Assembly: GCA_014904985.1 (NCBI GenBank)
Contig: MU128922.1
Span: 280,399-344,398, forward strand
Direction of reading: 5' to 3'
Source of the DNA: Hydnum rufescens UP504
Lineage: Eukaryota > Basidiomycota > Agaricomycetes > Cantharellales > Hydnaceae
Length of the DNA stretch: 64,000 bases
A program made the position numbers and the translations under genes. Under the pieces are notes generated by a model. The model did not search any database, had not been told where the DNA came from, and worked only from the letters and a program-made list of their open reading frames with translations. Of this stretch, positions 46,970-57,182 are shown in pieces (position 1 is the stretch's first letter; each line of letters begins with the position of its first letter).

Positions 46970-47572
46970 TATATAATAAGTAGTAATAATAATAATAATA
47001 ATAGTAGTAATAATAATAATTAATAATAGTAGTAAAATAATAATAATAATAATAGTAAGTAATATAATAATAATATAAGTAGTAATAATAATATAATAAT
47101 ATAGTAATAATAATATAATAATAATAGTAGTAATAATAATAATAATATAGTAGTAATAATATAATAATAATAGTAGTAATAATAATAATAATATAATAGT
47201 AGTAATAATAATAATAATAATAATAGTAGTAATAATAATAATAATAATAGTAATAATAATAATAATAATAATATAGTAATAATAATATAATAATAGTAGT
47301 ATAATAATAATAGTAGTAATAATAATAATAATAATAGTAGTAATAATAATAATAGTAGTAATAATAATAATAGTAGTAATAATAATAATAGTAGTAATAA
47401 TAATAATAGTAGTAATAATAATAATAGTAGTAATAATAATAATAGTAGTAATAATAATAATAGTAGTAATAATAATAATAGTAGTAATAATAAATAGTAG
47501 TAATAATAATAATAGTAGTAATAATAAATAATAATAGTAGTAATAATAATAATAATAAATAATCTAGCACAG
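46970..47572. repeat. TAA/TAG-type trinucleotide microsatellite
   Basis: Counterpart of 39735-40295, slightly longer, with a regular higher-order pattern of about 17-20 bp (TAGTAG between TAATAATAA blocks) at 47320-47530. Confidence 0.95.
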
Positions 47573-47713
47573 CCATGGATTGGCTGACAGATGGCCCAAA
47601 AACTGAATTGAAATGGCTGATTTCGGCCGTAAGGTTTGGGGGACCTCTTAGGTACCATTTTCTGCCCCGAAAGTGGTACCTAAATTAGGTCCCCCCCATG
47701 ACTGACCAGCCTG

Positions 47714-47859
47714 GTTGTTGCTGTTGTATTGGTCGTGCGGTCGCCTTTCTGTTGCTGGGTGTGCTGCGCAGTTGTGAAATTCAACACTGGCAATTGCTGA
47801 TATTCAAGAAGCGCCCAAGTGCTGGCACTGCAAGCACAGAACACAATAGTAGCAACCAT
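47714..47859 (-). other. First half of H first exon, with target duplication at 47714-47721
   Basis: On the minus strand the ATG at 47859 begins a first exon homologous to those of I and J. It is interrupted at the CAG/CAA tract by element I and continues at 34714-34609. Confidence 0.6.
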
Positions 47860-48347
47860 GTATATGTGAAATAAATACTATATAATAAATATTTGCCCAG
47901 GAACACCTGAAGAATACATTGATAATGAGTCAGAGCTCAATAAGGCATGAGATGGCTGATTGCAGAGTGGATTGGGCCACTTCTATGCATCAGAATTGGC
48001 CCAAATTTAAATATAATAATGTTATATATACACTCTACATGGATGATTAATTATCTTGGATGATTCTCGCATTTTTCAATTTTTCATGCCTTCAATTCCC
48101 TAAATAGGGAATTGAAGGTGTGAAAAATTGAAAAATGCGAGAATCGTCCGAGATAATCAATCACCCATGTAGAGTTTATATATAACATTACGATATTTAA
48201 GTTTAGGCCAATTCTGATGCATAGAAGTGGCCCAATCCACTCTGCAATCAGCCATCTCATGCCTTATTGAGCTCTGACTCATTATCAATGTATTCTTCGG
48301 GTGTTCCTGGGCAAATATTTATTATATAGTATTTATTTCACATATAC
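47860..48347. promoter_or_regulatory. 488-bp core palindrome of element H
   Basis: Same length and centre motif as in element I (centre ~48103/48104), but differing at many positions in both halves together. Flanked by divergent ATGs at 47859 (minus) and 48348 (plus). Confidence 0.75.
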
Positions 48348-49850
48348 ATGGTTGCTACTATTGTGTTCTGTGCTTGCAGTGCCAGCACTTGGGCGCTTCT
48401 TGAATATCGGCAATTGCCAGCATTGAATCTATCTTGCTTTTTATCTCTGCAACCACAACAAGCAACCGCCCGAAAAGGCAAGCGCACGACCACACACCTG
48501 CCGCTGCGGGTGCGACAAGGTGAGTGTTTTTCCTAGTAGATACAATGGCACAAAAAGAGCAGCGAAAGCTGCTCTTTTTGTGCTGCTTTGGAATTTTTTA
48601 CTAACACACCTTTATTTATTTTAGATTGAGGCCTCACCCAACGCACAAGAGCCCAAATGGGAATGCAACACGGCAGCACAATGCATGGGAATGTGACATG
48701 GCAGTGCGACGCACGGGAACGCGACACAGCAGTGCGACGTACAGCAGCACGACACGGCAGTACGATGCAGCAGCGCGACACACGGCAACGTGACACAGCA
48801 ATGTGCCAACGACGCGATATACGGCACTGCACCAAACGAGGACGCGACCGCGTCAAATGACATGCCAGGAATCACACACCCGCCACGGCGGGTGTGTGAT
48901 TCCATATCAGGTCAGTTCCTCCGCCCCCACTACCTACAGCCATGCAAAAGAGCAGCGAAAGCTGCTCTTTTTGCATGGTATTTAATTTTTAACTAATTTA
49001 TAACCTTCTATTACAGGACTTTACTTCTCGCACCAACGAATACCGACACAACCCCCCCCCTCCTGACCCTGCCTATCAACACCCGAATGACAGGGTCCTG
49101 GGGGGACCTGCACAAACCGCCGTACATGAGCTGGAGTACGGTTCCAGTACCCCACACCTGCTACAGCGGGTGTGGGGTACTACAAGGTATTTTCTATTGT
49201 TTTATTTCTTATTCTTGTGGCGTAAAAAGAGTAGTGTATGCTGCTCTTTTTGCGTTGCATTCATTTTTTACTAACCTAGTATTATTTCTCTAGATCCTGG
49301 CCAGAACCCACCCAAACCCCCGACCATAAACCCACGGAACGACATGCCGTGAATGAAACCTGCGAACGACGTGCCATGAACAAAACCTGCAAACAACCCC
49401 CACAAACGAAAACCGCCCATACAACCCGCCGTACGTATGAACCGGAGTACAGGGCCCCAGTACCCCGCACCCGCTGCAGCGGGTGTCGGGTACTGCAAGG
49501 TATGTTTCTGTTTCTTTTTCTTTTTTACTCTTGTGGCACAAAAAGAGCAGCGTAAGCTGCTCTTTTTGCGCTGCATTACTGTTAAACTAATGTTTCATTT
49601 TTAATTTCTCTAGATCCTGAACCAGAACCCGCATAAACCCCCAACCACAAACCCGCCGAATAACATGCCGCAAACAAAAACCGCGAACGAGGCCCCACGA
49701 ATGAAAACCTGCACCCTCGAGGGAGTGCCAAATGGAACCAGCCCCGACCCGGGCATATGAACCCCACCTGCTGCGGCAGGTGTGGTGGGTATATGCAGGT
49801 GCATGACCTGCAGGAACCATGCCCCCCCTGGGGGGGGGATAATGTATATA
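48348..49850 (+). repeat. Right arm of element H, four intron-like segments
   Basis: First exon 48348-48519 (MVATIVFCACSASTW). Intron-like intervals 48520-48624, 48911-49016, 49197-49293 and 49500-49613, each with a GT donor, an A hairpin, a CTAAC-like site and an AG acceptor. B hairpins (e.g. CACACCCGC/GCGGGTGTG at ~48874-48898) stand directly before donors. The last exon-like block ends near 49810 with a stop after another B-type hairpin. Confidence 0.8.
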
Positions 49851-50050
49851 GCATGATATGTATATAATAATAGTAGTAATAATAATAATAAATAAATATA
49901 TAATCTAGTACAGCCATGGATTGGCTGTATTTTGGCTGTACAGCTTTTTGATCATCACTTGACATCAGACCTGATTTCAGCCATTTAGGCCTACCTAAAT
50001 CATCAATATGTCCCTCCTTTTAAGGTCCCTCTATATGGCTGACCAGGCTG

Positions 50051-53032
50051 GTTTTGTTGGCCATTCAGTGTATGTTGTTGCAGATCTGTTTGCAGGATAC
50101 GATGGAAGAAGCGTTGCTGAAGAATCCCAGGAGATGACAACAAGTGATTCACCATTAGGACCAGTCAAGCTCACCTCATTACCCCAGGGATACACAAACT
50201 CCATGCAAGAATTTATGCGCACAGTTACACACATGATCAAACCCATGATTCCCCATCAAGCAGAAGCCTTTGTTGATGACATTGCTGGAAAGGGTCCCAA
50301 AACAAGATACAATGAGGAGTCCATCCCAGAAAACCCAGGAATACGTCGTTTTATATGGGAATTTGCACATGTTGTGGATCGCTTGTTTGCAACTTTCATT
50401 GAAGCAGGGTGTACAGCATCAGGGACAAAACTTGTCTTAGCAACCCCTCTTATTCATATAGTAGGAAATGTTTGCTCCATAGAAGGAAGAAGACCACATC
50501 ATGGAATAGTCTCAAAAATCAAGAACTGGCCACGCCCAACCAATGTTAAAGAAGTCAGAGGATTTTTAGGAACAGTTGGAGTCACAAGGAATTGGATCTG
50601 GCAGTTTGCAAGAATAGCCAAGCCTCTTACTCTCCTCACAAAGAAGACTGAACATGAATTTGAATGGACAAATGAAGCAGAGGAAGCCATGAAGGAATTA
50701 AAGGAATTAGCAATGGATCTCCCTACAAGAAAAGCCTTGGACATCAGTATTGCCAATGTAGGAAAGGAAGAAGAACGAACCTCAGATTATGGTCTGGTTA
50801 CACTTGCTGTGGACAGCTCCATTATTGCAGTAGGATGGATTGAGTATCAAACTCTTGAAGATGGAAGACACCCAATTGTATTTGGATCCACTACTAATAA
50901 TGAAGCAGAGACAAAATATTCCCAGCCTCAGATTGAATTAAAAGGATTGTTCAAAGCTATAAAAGCCCAAAGAAATGACCTGTGGGGAATCCATTTCAAG
51001 GTGGAAGTTGATGCCAAGTTTCTCAAGCAGACAATTAACACCCCAGGATTGCCAAATGCAGCTATGTCAAGATGGGTAGCCTACATCCAGCTCTTTGATT
51101 TTGAATTATCCCATGTACCAGCAGCAAGACATCAAGGACCTGATGGGTTATCAAGAAGACCACACAGTGCAGAAGACTCTGAAAATACTGAAGGAAGAAT
51201 TGGAGCCAGATGAACCAGGCCATTTTATTTCAGGACCAAGATATCTTGAAGAGTGGATTGACTGGAACCAAAAACCAGGGTCAGATTCTATACTACAGGC
51301 AACCCAGTTAAAGAGAGAGCCACATGAAGAATTAATAGAGCCCCACTGGAATAACCAGACCTTTTCAATTCCACCAAAGAAGACTGCATCTCCACATCAA
51401 GGGTATTTTATTCTGTCCTGCATGTCAGTATCAGCAATGTCCATGGATGAAGAGCCCCAGCCATTGTCAAAGGATCAAGAACTCACCTATCATCCTCACA
51501 AAGTAAAGGACAGAGATGGAGAAGATCACTGGAATGATATTGAATCATATCTGAAAACCCTAAAGATTCCAGCACACATTCAAAGAATTAAGCCATTTAT
51601 TCAGACTACTAGGAGGTATTTTCTTTATCACAATCAACTCTGGAGGAGAAACCCCTCAAAGATACCTCAGAAAGTCATCAGAAATGAACAGGAAAGACTG
51701 CAATTATGCAAGGCAGCTCATGATGATTCAGGCCACAGAGGAAGAGATCCCACCTTTAAGAAATTAGCTGATAGGTTCTTCTGGCCAAATATGATAGCTC
51801 AGGTAGCCTGGTATTGTAGAACTTGCCATGAATGTCAAAGAAGATCCTCAAGTCACCCAAAAATAACCTTGAGCCCCACTTATGTTCACACAATTCTCAG
51901 AAAGTTCAATATGGATACAGTCCACATGCCCCTATCCCATGGATTCAAGTATATAGTAGACCTCAGAGATGATTTGTCAGGCTGGCTTGAAGCCAGAATG
52001 CTCCAGAAAGCTACCTCAAAGAACATTGCTAAGTTCCTATTTGAAGATGTCATGTGCAGATTTGGTTGTGTTCTCCAATTGACTACTGATAATGGCTCTG
52101 AATTTGAAGGAATTGTACAGATAATGGCTGACAAATACAAAGTGCCAATTGTCCGAGCTGCCCCCTATCACCCGGAAGCAAATGGAATGATTGAGCGACA
52201 TCACCGGTCTTGGATTGGGTCATTATTCATTGCTTGTAAAGGAAATCCGAGTCATTGGTCACGTTACTTTTATGCTTGTATGTGGGCAGACCGGGTTACA
52301 ACAAAGCGGACCACAGGCCACACCCCCTATTATTTATTATACGGCAAACACCACATTTTTCCATTTGACATTACGGATGCATCCTGGTACACACTTGACT
52401 GGCATTCAATTAAAACAACTGAAGAATTACTCGCGATCCGGGCAATTCAATTAGCTCATAGAGATGACGATATCAAGGAAGCATCCGAAGCTCTATTACA
52501 ATCCCGGATTAAAAGCGCCCAGAACTTTGCATTACGTAATGAACACATGCTCGTTGAAGGAAATTACCGGCCCGGCACTCTTATATTAGTCTTTAACTCC
52601 GCATTAGTCACACAACAAGGCCGAAAAGGAGAAGTCCGGTGGATGGGTCCCTACCGTGTACAAAAACAAAATGACCGCGGGTCCTACGAGTTAAATGAAT
52701 TGGATGGTACTCCTATGAATGCCGTATTTGCAGCTAACCGAATTAAGAAATATTATTCACGCGACCACATACCAAAAATGGATATTACAAATCATCATGA
52801 CGAAACGGGAAATGAACTATCAGCAGATGTATATGCAATCACAGCCACTGTTCCAAATCAGGAATTAATTGATAACAACGCCGGGATATCATGGGATTTC
52901 GAGTACTGGGAACGACCCCGGTGTCCTTCGGTCCGGAAAACCATTTATGGAATTATTTGTGGCCAACACGGCAGGCTACTAATAGTTGGGAGTATTGGGG
53001 CGATAAACTTATTGAGTGGCATCGCCGGTTAA
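50051..53032 (+). CDS. Ty3/gypsy pol: reverse transcriptase, RNase H, integrase (one frameshift)
   Basis: First part to 51213: VYVVADLFAGYDGR, the catalytic loop AFVDDIAG (F-x-DD form), VRGFLGTVGVTRNWI, then an RNase H region (AVDSSIIAVGWIEY, NNEAETKYSQPQIELKG) and GPDGLSRRP. Near 51165-51210 the frame must shift to enter the second part, which runs to 53032: zinc-binding H-x3-H...C-x2-C (HDDSGHRG ... CRTCHECQRR), the DDE core (DLRDDLSGW, TTDNGSEFEG, PYHPEANGMIERHHR) and a C-terminal region with YRVQKQNDRGSYEL. Base composition becomes more GC-rich after ~52200. Gag and the RT start lie upstream of element H at 25.5-27.9 kb. The frameshift may be natural or a consensus error. Confidence 0.9.
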
Positions 53033-53154
53033 TTGTCAGCGAAATCTCATCTTCAGATTCAGATGTGTCATTGGGTACATCATGAGGCGTATGGAAATTA
53101 AAAAATCAAAAAAAAAAAAAACCTAGATCCTCATCCCTGAAGCTAAAGCCATAT

Positions 53155-53190
53155 AAAATGAGTCACCCGATGAGTCACCCCGAGTCATCA
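53155..53190 (+). promoter_or_regulatory. Cluster of TGAGTCA motifs
   Basis: TGAGTCA at 53159-53165 and 53171-53177, plus GAGTCAT at ~53182. The motif is the known binding site of AP-1/Gcn4-type bZIP factors; use here is inference. Confidence 0.35.
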
Positions 53191-53499
53191 GAGCAAACCA
53201 AGATCAAATCAAGATTTTAAGCCGAACCCCCAAACGTGTTGAACGAATCCGGAAAGTACCGAAAGACCACGACGTGAAAGCGTGGTTCCCTACACAAAGA
53301 AAAACCCCACCCCGCACATTCTGGCGACCACCCAACCACTCTCTCTGCTTACTTTCTGTCAGGGTCTCCTATCTAAAGGTTATATGATATGTCTTAATGA
53401 CAGTCACAGTCAGAAAAAGACCAATGGCGACCCTGCTTCTCTTCTCTTTGATCTTTTTTCGCTTCAAGCGATAACCTCAGCTGCTGTGGTCTATGTTCC

Positions 53500-54027
53500 A
53501 TGGAACGGTATGGGTTCCACCAGAATAAAAGAAGGCAAAATGCTGACCTTCGAGCAGCAGACAACCCTTTTCTCTCGTCTGTCTTCAACATGCCCAGTCT
53601 CTCAATTCCCGCAACTATTTCGACCTTTCTTGCTCCGCCACCCTCTCTGACCAAGCTCTCACTTAACGAATGGGTATCCATTATGACGACCAAGACTCTC
53701 GACCCTCGCAAAAAGGATTCATTCATGTATAAAGATGAACAGATGCCCTTTGGAGGAGCAACGTCGCCGAAATCCACTGCCCGAGAAAAACCCAATGACC
53801 ACAAAGCCTCACCCACATTCCTAGCAGATACACTCGAGTTATACAGTTCCTTCCCAGAGTACGGTGTGGAAGATAAAAACATCCAGTATCAGAAAATGCA
53901 AATATCCATTGATCCCAGCCATTGGAATGATCATGTGACCTATTACGAAATCAATTATGGCTACGCGCAGAAATCGAATTCGTTCTATAACTCCGTCAGT
54001 TTTGATCGGAGAGGTACGCCCATATAA
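53500..54027 (+). CDS. Hypothetical 175-codon frame downstream of pol
   Basis: Open from an ATG at 53500 to a TAA at 54025-54027. The sequence includes SLNEWVSIMTTKTLDPRKKD and QISIDPSHWNDHVTYYEINY and lacks a known motif, signal peptide or membrane helix. The last ~30 codons run into the repeat unit at 53995. It may be an accessory frame of the retroelement or a captured gene fragment. Confidence 0.3.
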   Translation: MERYGFHQNKRRQNADLRAADNPFLSSVFNMPSLSIPATISTFLAPPPSLTKLSLNEWVSIMTTKTLDPRKKDSFMYKDEQMPFGGATSPKSTAREKPNDHKASPTFLADTLELYSSFPEYGVEDKNIQYQKMQISIDPSHWNDHVTYYEINYGYAQKSNSFYNSVSFDRRGTPI

Positions 54028-54410
54028 CTCTCGGAAAGCCACGATTCATACCTTTCGAATGGTACCAAACACAAGTCGAACGGACCAGAAATGCACTCTC
54101 CAGACCAATATTACTGTCAAAATCTGGGATTTTCAGTAAAAAACGAATTTCTTCATCAGTTCACATCCAATCCTCTCGGAACAACCGCGCCTGGAAAGAT
54201 ATAAAAAATCCGCATCCAACGGTACTAAGCACGCGAAGAACAGATCAAAACTAAACTCTACAGAACAATATTACTATCAGAATCAACACCCATCAGTAAA
54301 AAACAAATTTCTCTGTCAGTTTACGCCGGATCTGCTCAGAACCACTGCGCCCAGAAAGCTGTTAAAAATCCGCATCGAATGATACCAAGAACGTCTATTA
54401 CGGATGTAAA
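53990..54410. repeat. Three diverged ~120-bp tandem units
   Basis: Units start with GTCAGTTT-like text and contain GG(T/A)AC(C/T)AA(A/G)CAC-like text. The same unit type appears inside the 1.39-kb repeats (57640-57900 and 24880-25110). Confidence 0.6.
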
Positions 54411-54599
54411 CTGTTGTTTCTGCATCAAATCCCATCCCATGCACTTGTCCCCATTATCAACCAGCAACAAAAACATCTTAACCACTGGACTACAAACAAA
54501 TTAATCTCCAAGAACTCGGAAATATCCTTTGATTTCATCTCCCATTGCCACAAATAACTTCTAGAACCTCACAGATAAGAAAGATAACACTCCCTTGAC

Positions 54600-54835
54600 T
54601 ACCCTTTTGTTCTGTTTATGAATGACTCACCCTCCTTGCAACCACTTTATGAAAGATAACACCTTCTTAGCAACCCTTTTGTTCTGTTCATGAATGACTC
54701 ACCTATCATGCAACCACTTTATGAATGACTCACCCTCCTTGACAACCCTATTGTTCTCACATATGACTCACCTAGGAGTGAGTCATATTCTTTAAACACA
54801 GCCACCTTCAGAAAGGTATAAAAGCTGGTAGATTT
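54600..54835 (+). promoter_or_regulatory. LTR-like promoter: five TGACTCA-type sites before a TATA box
   Basis: TGACTCA at 54623-54629, 54695-54701, 54726-54732 and 54764-54770 and TGAGTCA at 54779-54785, inside ~85-bp imperfect repeats, followed by TATAAAA at 54817-54823. Spacing and TATA position suggest an active-type promoter of a retroelement LTR transcribed to the right. Confidence 0.5.
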
Positions 54836-55605
54836 TCCTGTATCCCCCCATCATCTTCTCACTACTGGAATATACTACTGTCTACAAATCTGCTTGCATC
54901 TTAAGAGAGTACTGATCTAAAGCCATCTGGAGCTAAGTCATATACAAGGTTGTTAAGACTAAGTCACTGGAAGCCCTCTATGTGAAATACTGAGCCAAGG
55001 ATAGTTGCAGGACCTAAGGTTAGAGTTGCTGGACATCCAAGGAAAGGTGAGTAAAAACAAAGTTAAGTCAGAAGAAGAAAGAAACACATTGACATACTAA
55101 ATCAAGCTTAAACTAGTCTAGAGTCCTCTTTAGAATCCGCATTTTGACCAGGAGGACACAAATAGGTACCCACAAATAGCAGTAAACAGTTCAATACAAC
55201 ATGTATAAGCCTTTCACAAGCATCCCACGATATATCATTGACTATAGCTAGTCCATACCACAATCTTATCCTCCACTGAATACCATACCTAACTTGTTAG
55301 AGAGTGATCAACCATCAGAGCGAACCAGCCCATTGAATAAAAACAGAAATACAGTCTCCCATCTACACACTGGCTGAACCAGAGTTTGATTTGACAGTCA
55401 TCGGAGCTCCCAATCCTTCTTCTATAACAGATCTCCTCCTCATGCTATCCCTCAACCACCTCCTTCTTCTCTGACCCCGGTTTTACATGCTCCCTCCTCT
55501 TTCTCCCTCAACCCTCCTCATTCTCGCAAAAATTCCAAACCGCATAAGAAACCGTCGAAAATCAAGCTCAGTTCCTATCGTGCTTATCCGGCCCTGCGCC
55601 AAGCA

Positions 55606-56265
55606 ATGGAGGCTCGCGAAGCCAACCATCACAACCACATTGAATCTATTCACATCAACTATTATGACAAGCGCGAATTGGATGTCGAAGACATCACAAA
55701 AATTCTTTCCCTCCTCCATCGCACCCTCGACTCCCGTGAGTTTGAAATTACAGCCATGATCGACGCCGCTGCTGCCCTCACTTGCCAGACCCACTCTCTC
55801 AATGAACAATGTCGAAAATTAAAGGAGACGGAGTCCAAAACCGTTAAAAATCACAAGGATTCGGTTGACCTTTATGCTAAAGCAATGGCCGGTCAAGGGC
55901 AGTCCCAGGTAGACAAGTTTTCTCGGATCTTCACACTCACTGCAGACATCATGTCCCAGGAAGAAACCTCATCCAACCCTTTCTTCGCTTTCAAACTTCA
56001 TCGACAATTCGTGCCTCATCTGCTGGGACTCGCCCAGGCTATTGCCCAACCTCACTCTTCTATCTCTGCTTTTACACCAGATTCTGAGTCGATCGCGTGT
56101 TACTCACGAGTTGTCCAAGGCCTTCAACTCAAACTTTATGATCACGAATGGTCGGAACTGAAGGACGATATCAACAAGTATGAATACGCTGATCTCCCAT
56201 GGTCCCAAATGGTCCAGGAACTTTGTGGTGACCCGTCGTTGGAGCATGAGGATGATGGATGGTAA
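55606..56265 (+). CDS. Hypothetical protein, 219 codons or more
   Basis: Product not recognised. From the ATG at 55606 to the TAA at 56263-56265 the frame is continuous and protein-like: ELDVEDITKILSLLHRTLDS, a predicted helical region with QTHSLNEQCRKLKETESKTV, QFVPHLLGLAQAIAQPHSSI and a C-terminus rich in acidic residues. The same frame stays open about 210 bp upstream without an ATG (Pro/Ser-rich, then RKNSKPHKKPSKIKL), so the real start may be an upstream exon joined at the CAG before 55401. No membrane segment. It could be a domesticated or accessory retroelement protein. Confidence 0.5.
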   Translation: MEAREANHHNHIESIHINYYDKRELDVEDITKILSLLHRTLDSREFEITAMIDAAAALTCQTHSLNEQCRKLKETESKTVKNHKDSVDLYAKAMAGQGQSQVDKFSRIFTLTADIMSQEETSSNPFFAFKLHRQFVPHLLGLAQAIAQPHSSISAFTPDSESIACYSRVVQGLQLKLYDHEWSELKDDINKYEYADLPWSQMVQELCGDPSLEHEDDGW

Positions 56266-57182
56266 ACTCTCCATATCCCTCTTCTTGTAAATCTCCCCAT
56301 CCCTCTTCCTTTCTTCCTCCATTTTTTTTTTGTGGAGCTTGCTCTTGCATTCCTCCTCCAAATTCTCGAGTTGCTTTCTTTTTTTTACAAAGACCATGAT
56401 TTGAAAACTCTCATGTACAACTACATCTATCCTCGGTTAAAATCACAGAAAATATTTTATAAAGAAAGGACTAGAAAAATGCAAAAGCTTTAAAAAGGGC
56501 CAAAAGTCTGAGTTAAAAAAAATTAGGAATCAGAGCTGAGTCCACATCTGGGGTAGCAAAAGGCGTATTATGAAGCTAAAACAACGAACCCTACGATATT
56601 CTAATGATAACCCGAACGAGGAAGAGGTCAGTGCTAAAATCAGGACCCCTAAACAAAATGATGTCGCGAGAGGCAACTCGAAATTTAAAACCTTCGCCAA
56701 CCAAGATATAAGAACTTCATGGGCTTTAGAAACTCTCACACTAAGGGAGAAACATTGTACAGTAAAAAATAAGACCAGTAGGCTGAGTTCTAGTAGGGCA
56801 ATTACTGTGCCATTCCATGCTAAAAAGTGTTATTCCGCTGGCAAAATTAAAAGGAACATCTTCTAAGTTACGAATTTCAGTTTGCACATTCATGACGACC
56901 TGCCAAATGCACAAGTGAAGGTTTTGCTCTCATGGTTCATTGGCGCTTAGACAAGCGCTTCTGCTTAAGTAAATGTACCACATAATCCAGAAATTGCCTT
57001 GCCATGAAGAAACAATGCCATTCTGTTCCACACCTAAGCGATGACCTTGTCGCTTTCTGCGACTTTGTCATCGTGCAAGCAAGCTCCTTCTCTCAGGTTC
57101 CTACTCGCTCTCTTGAGTTCTTGCGCTATTTCTCGAGTCCCGCGCCTTTTCTTGGGTCTCGCGCTTTCTCTCAAATCCCCGC
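56266..57182. other. No gene recognised
   Basis: AT-rich flank. Short frames (e.g. 56570-56866, Lys/Arg-rich) show no motif. Confidence 0.4.

Larger units (their letters stand above)
34715..47713. mobile_element. Element I: hairpin-array transposon nested in H
   Basis: Left end CACCTTGGTCAGTCAT and right end, read inward, CAGGCTGGTCAGTCAT. The flanks carry the 8-bp duplication GTTGTTGC within the glutamine-triplet tract of H exon 1. Layout: left arm on the minus strand (34715-37670), core palindrome (37671-38158), right arm on the plus strand (38159-39700), TAA-rich microsatellite, right end. In the left contig the element ends at 40441, giving a true length of about 5.7 kb. The longer span here includes the assembly duplicate up to 47713. 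No transposase frame is seen, so it would be non-autonomous. Confidence 0.75.
27905..50050. mobile_element. Element H: large hairpin-array transposon inserted in Ty3 pol
   Basis: Left end CACCTCGGTCAGCCA and right end, read inward, CAGCCTGGTCAGCCA form an imperfect 15-bp terminal inverted repeat. The flanking 8-bp duplication is GTTTTGTT. Eight-base duplications with CA...TG ends are known for hAT and a few other DNA-transposon superfamilies; no transposase was found, so the class is inference. Contents: unassigned sequence and an N gap (27905-29634), a truncated gypsy element (29635-32340), the left arm (32341-34714), the nested element I (34715-47713), the rest of exon 1 (47714-47859), core palindrome (47860-48347) and right arm (48348 on). 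Part of the span is an assembly duplicate (38.16-45.38 kb). Confidence 0.75.

Noticed and set aside
46713..47658. Minus-strand open frames of 212-287 codons rich in Tyr/Ile/Leu
   Set aside because: Translations of the TAA/TAG trinucleotide microsatellite; the same occurs at 39460-40302.
48653..48900. A coding exon in the ACA/GCA-rich block of the right arm
   Set aside because: Frames are open only in pieces and switch between copies, so translation is unproven; kept as exon-like only.
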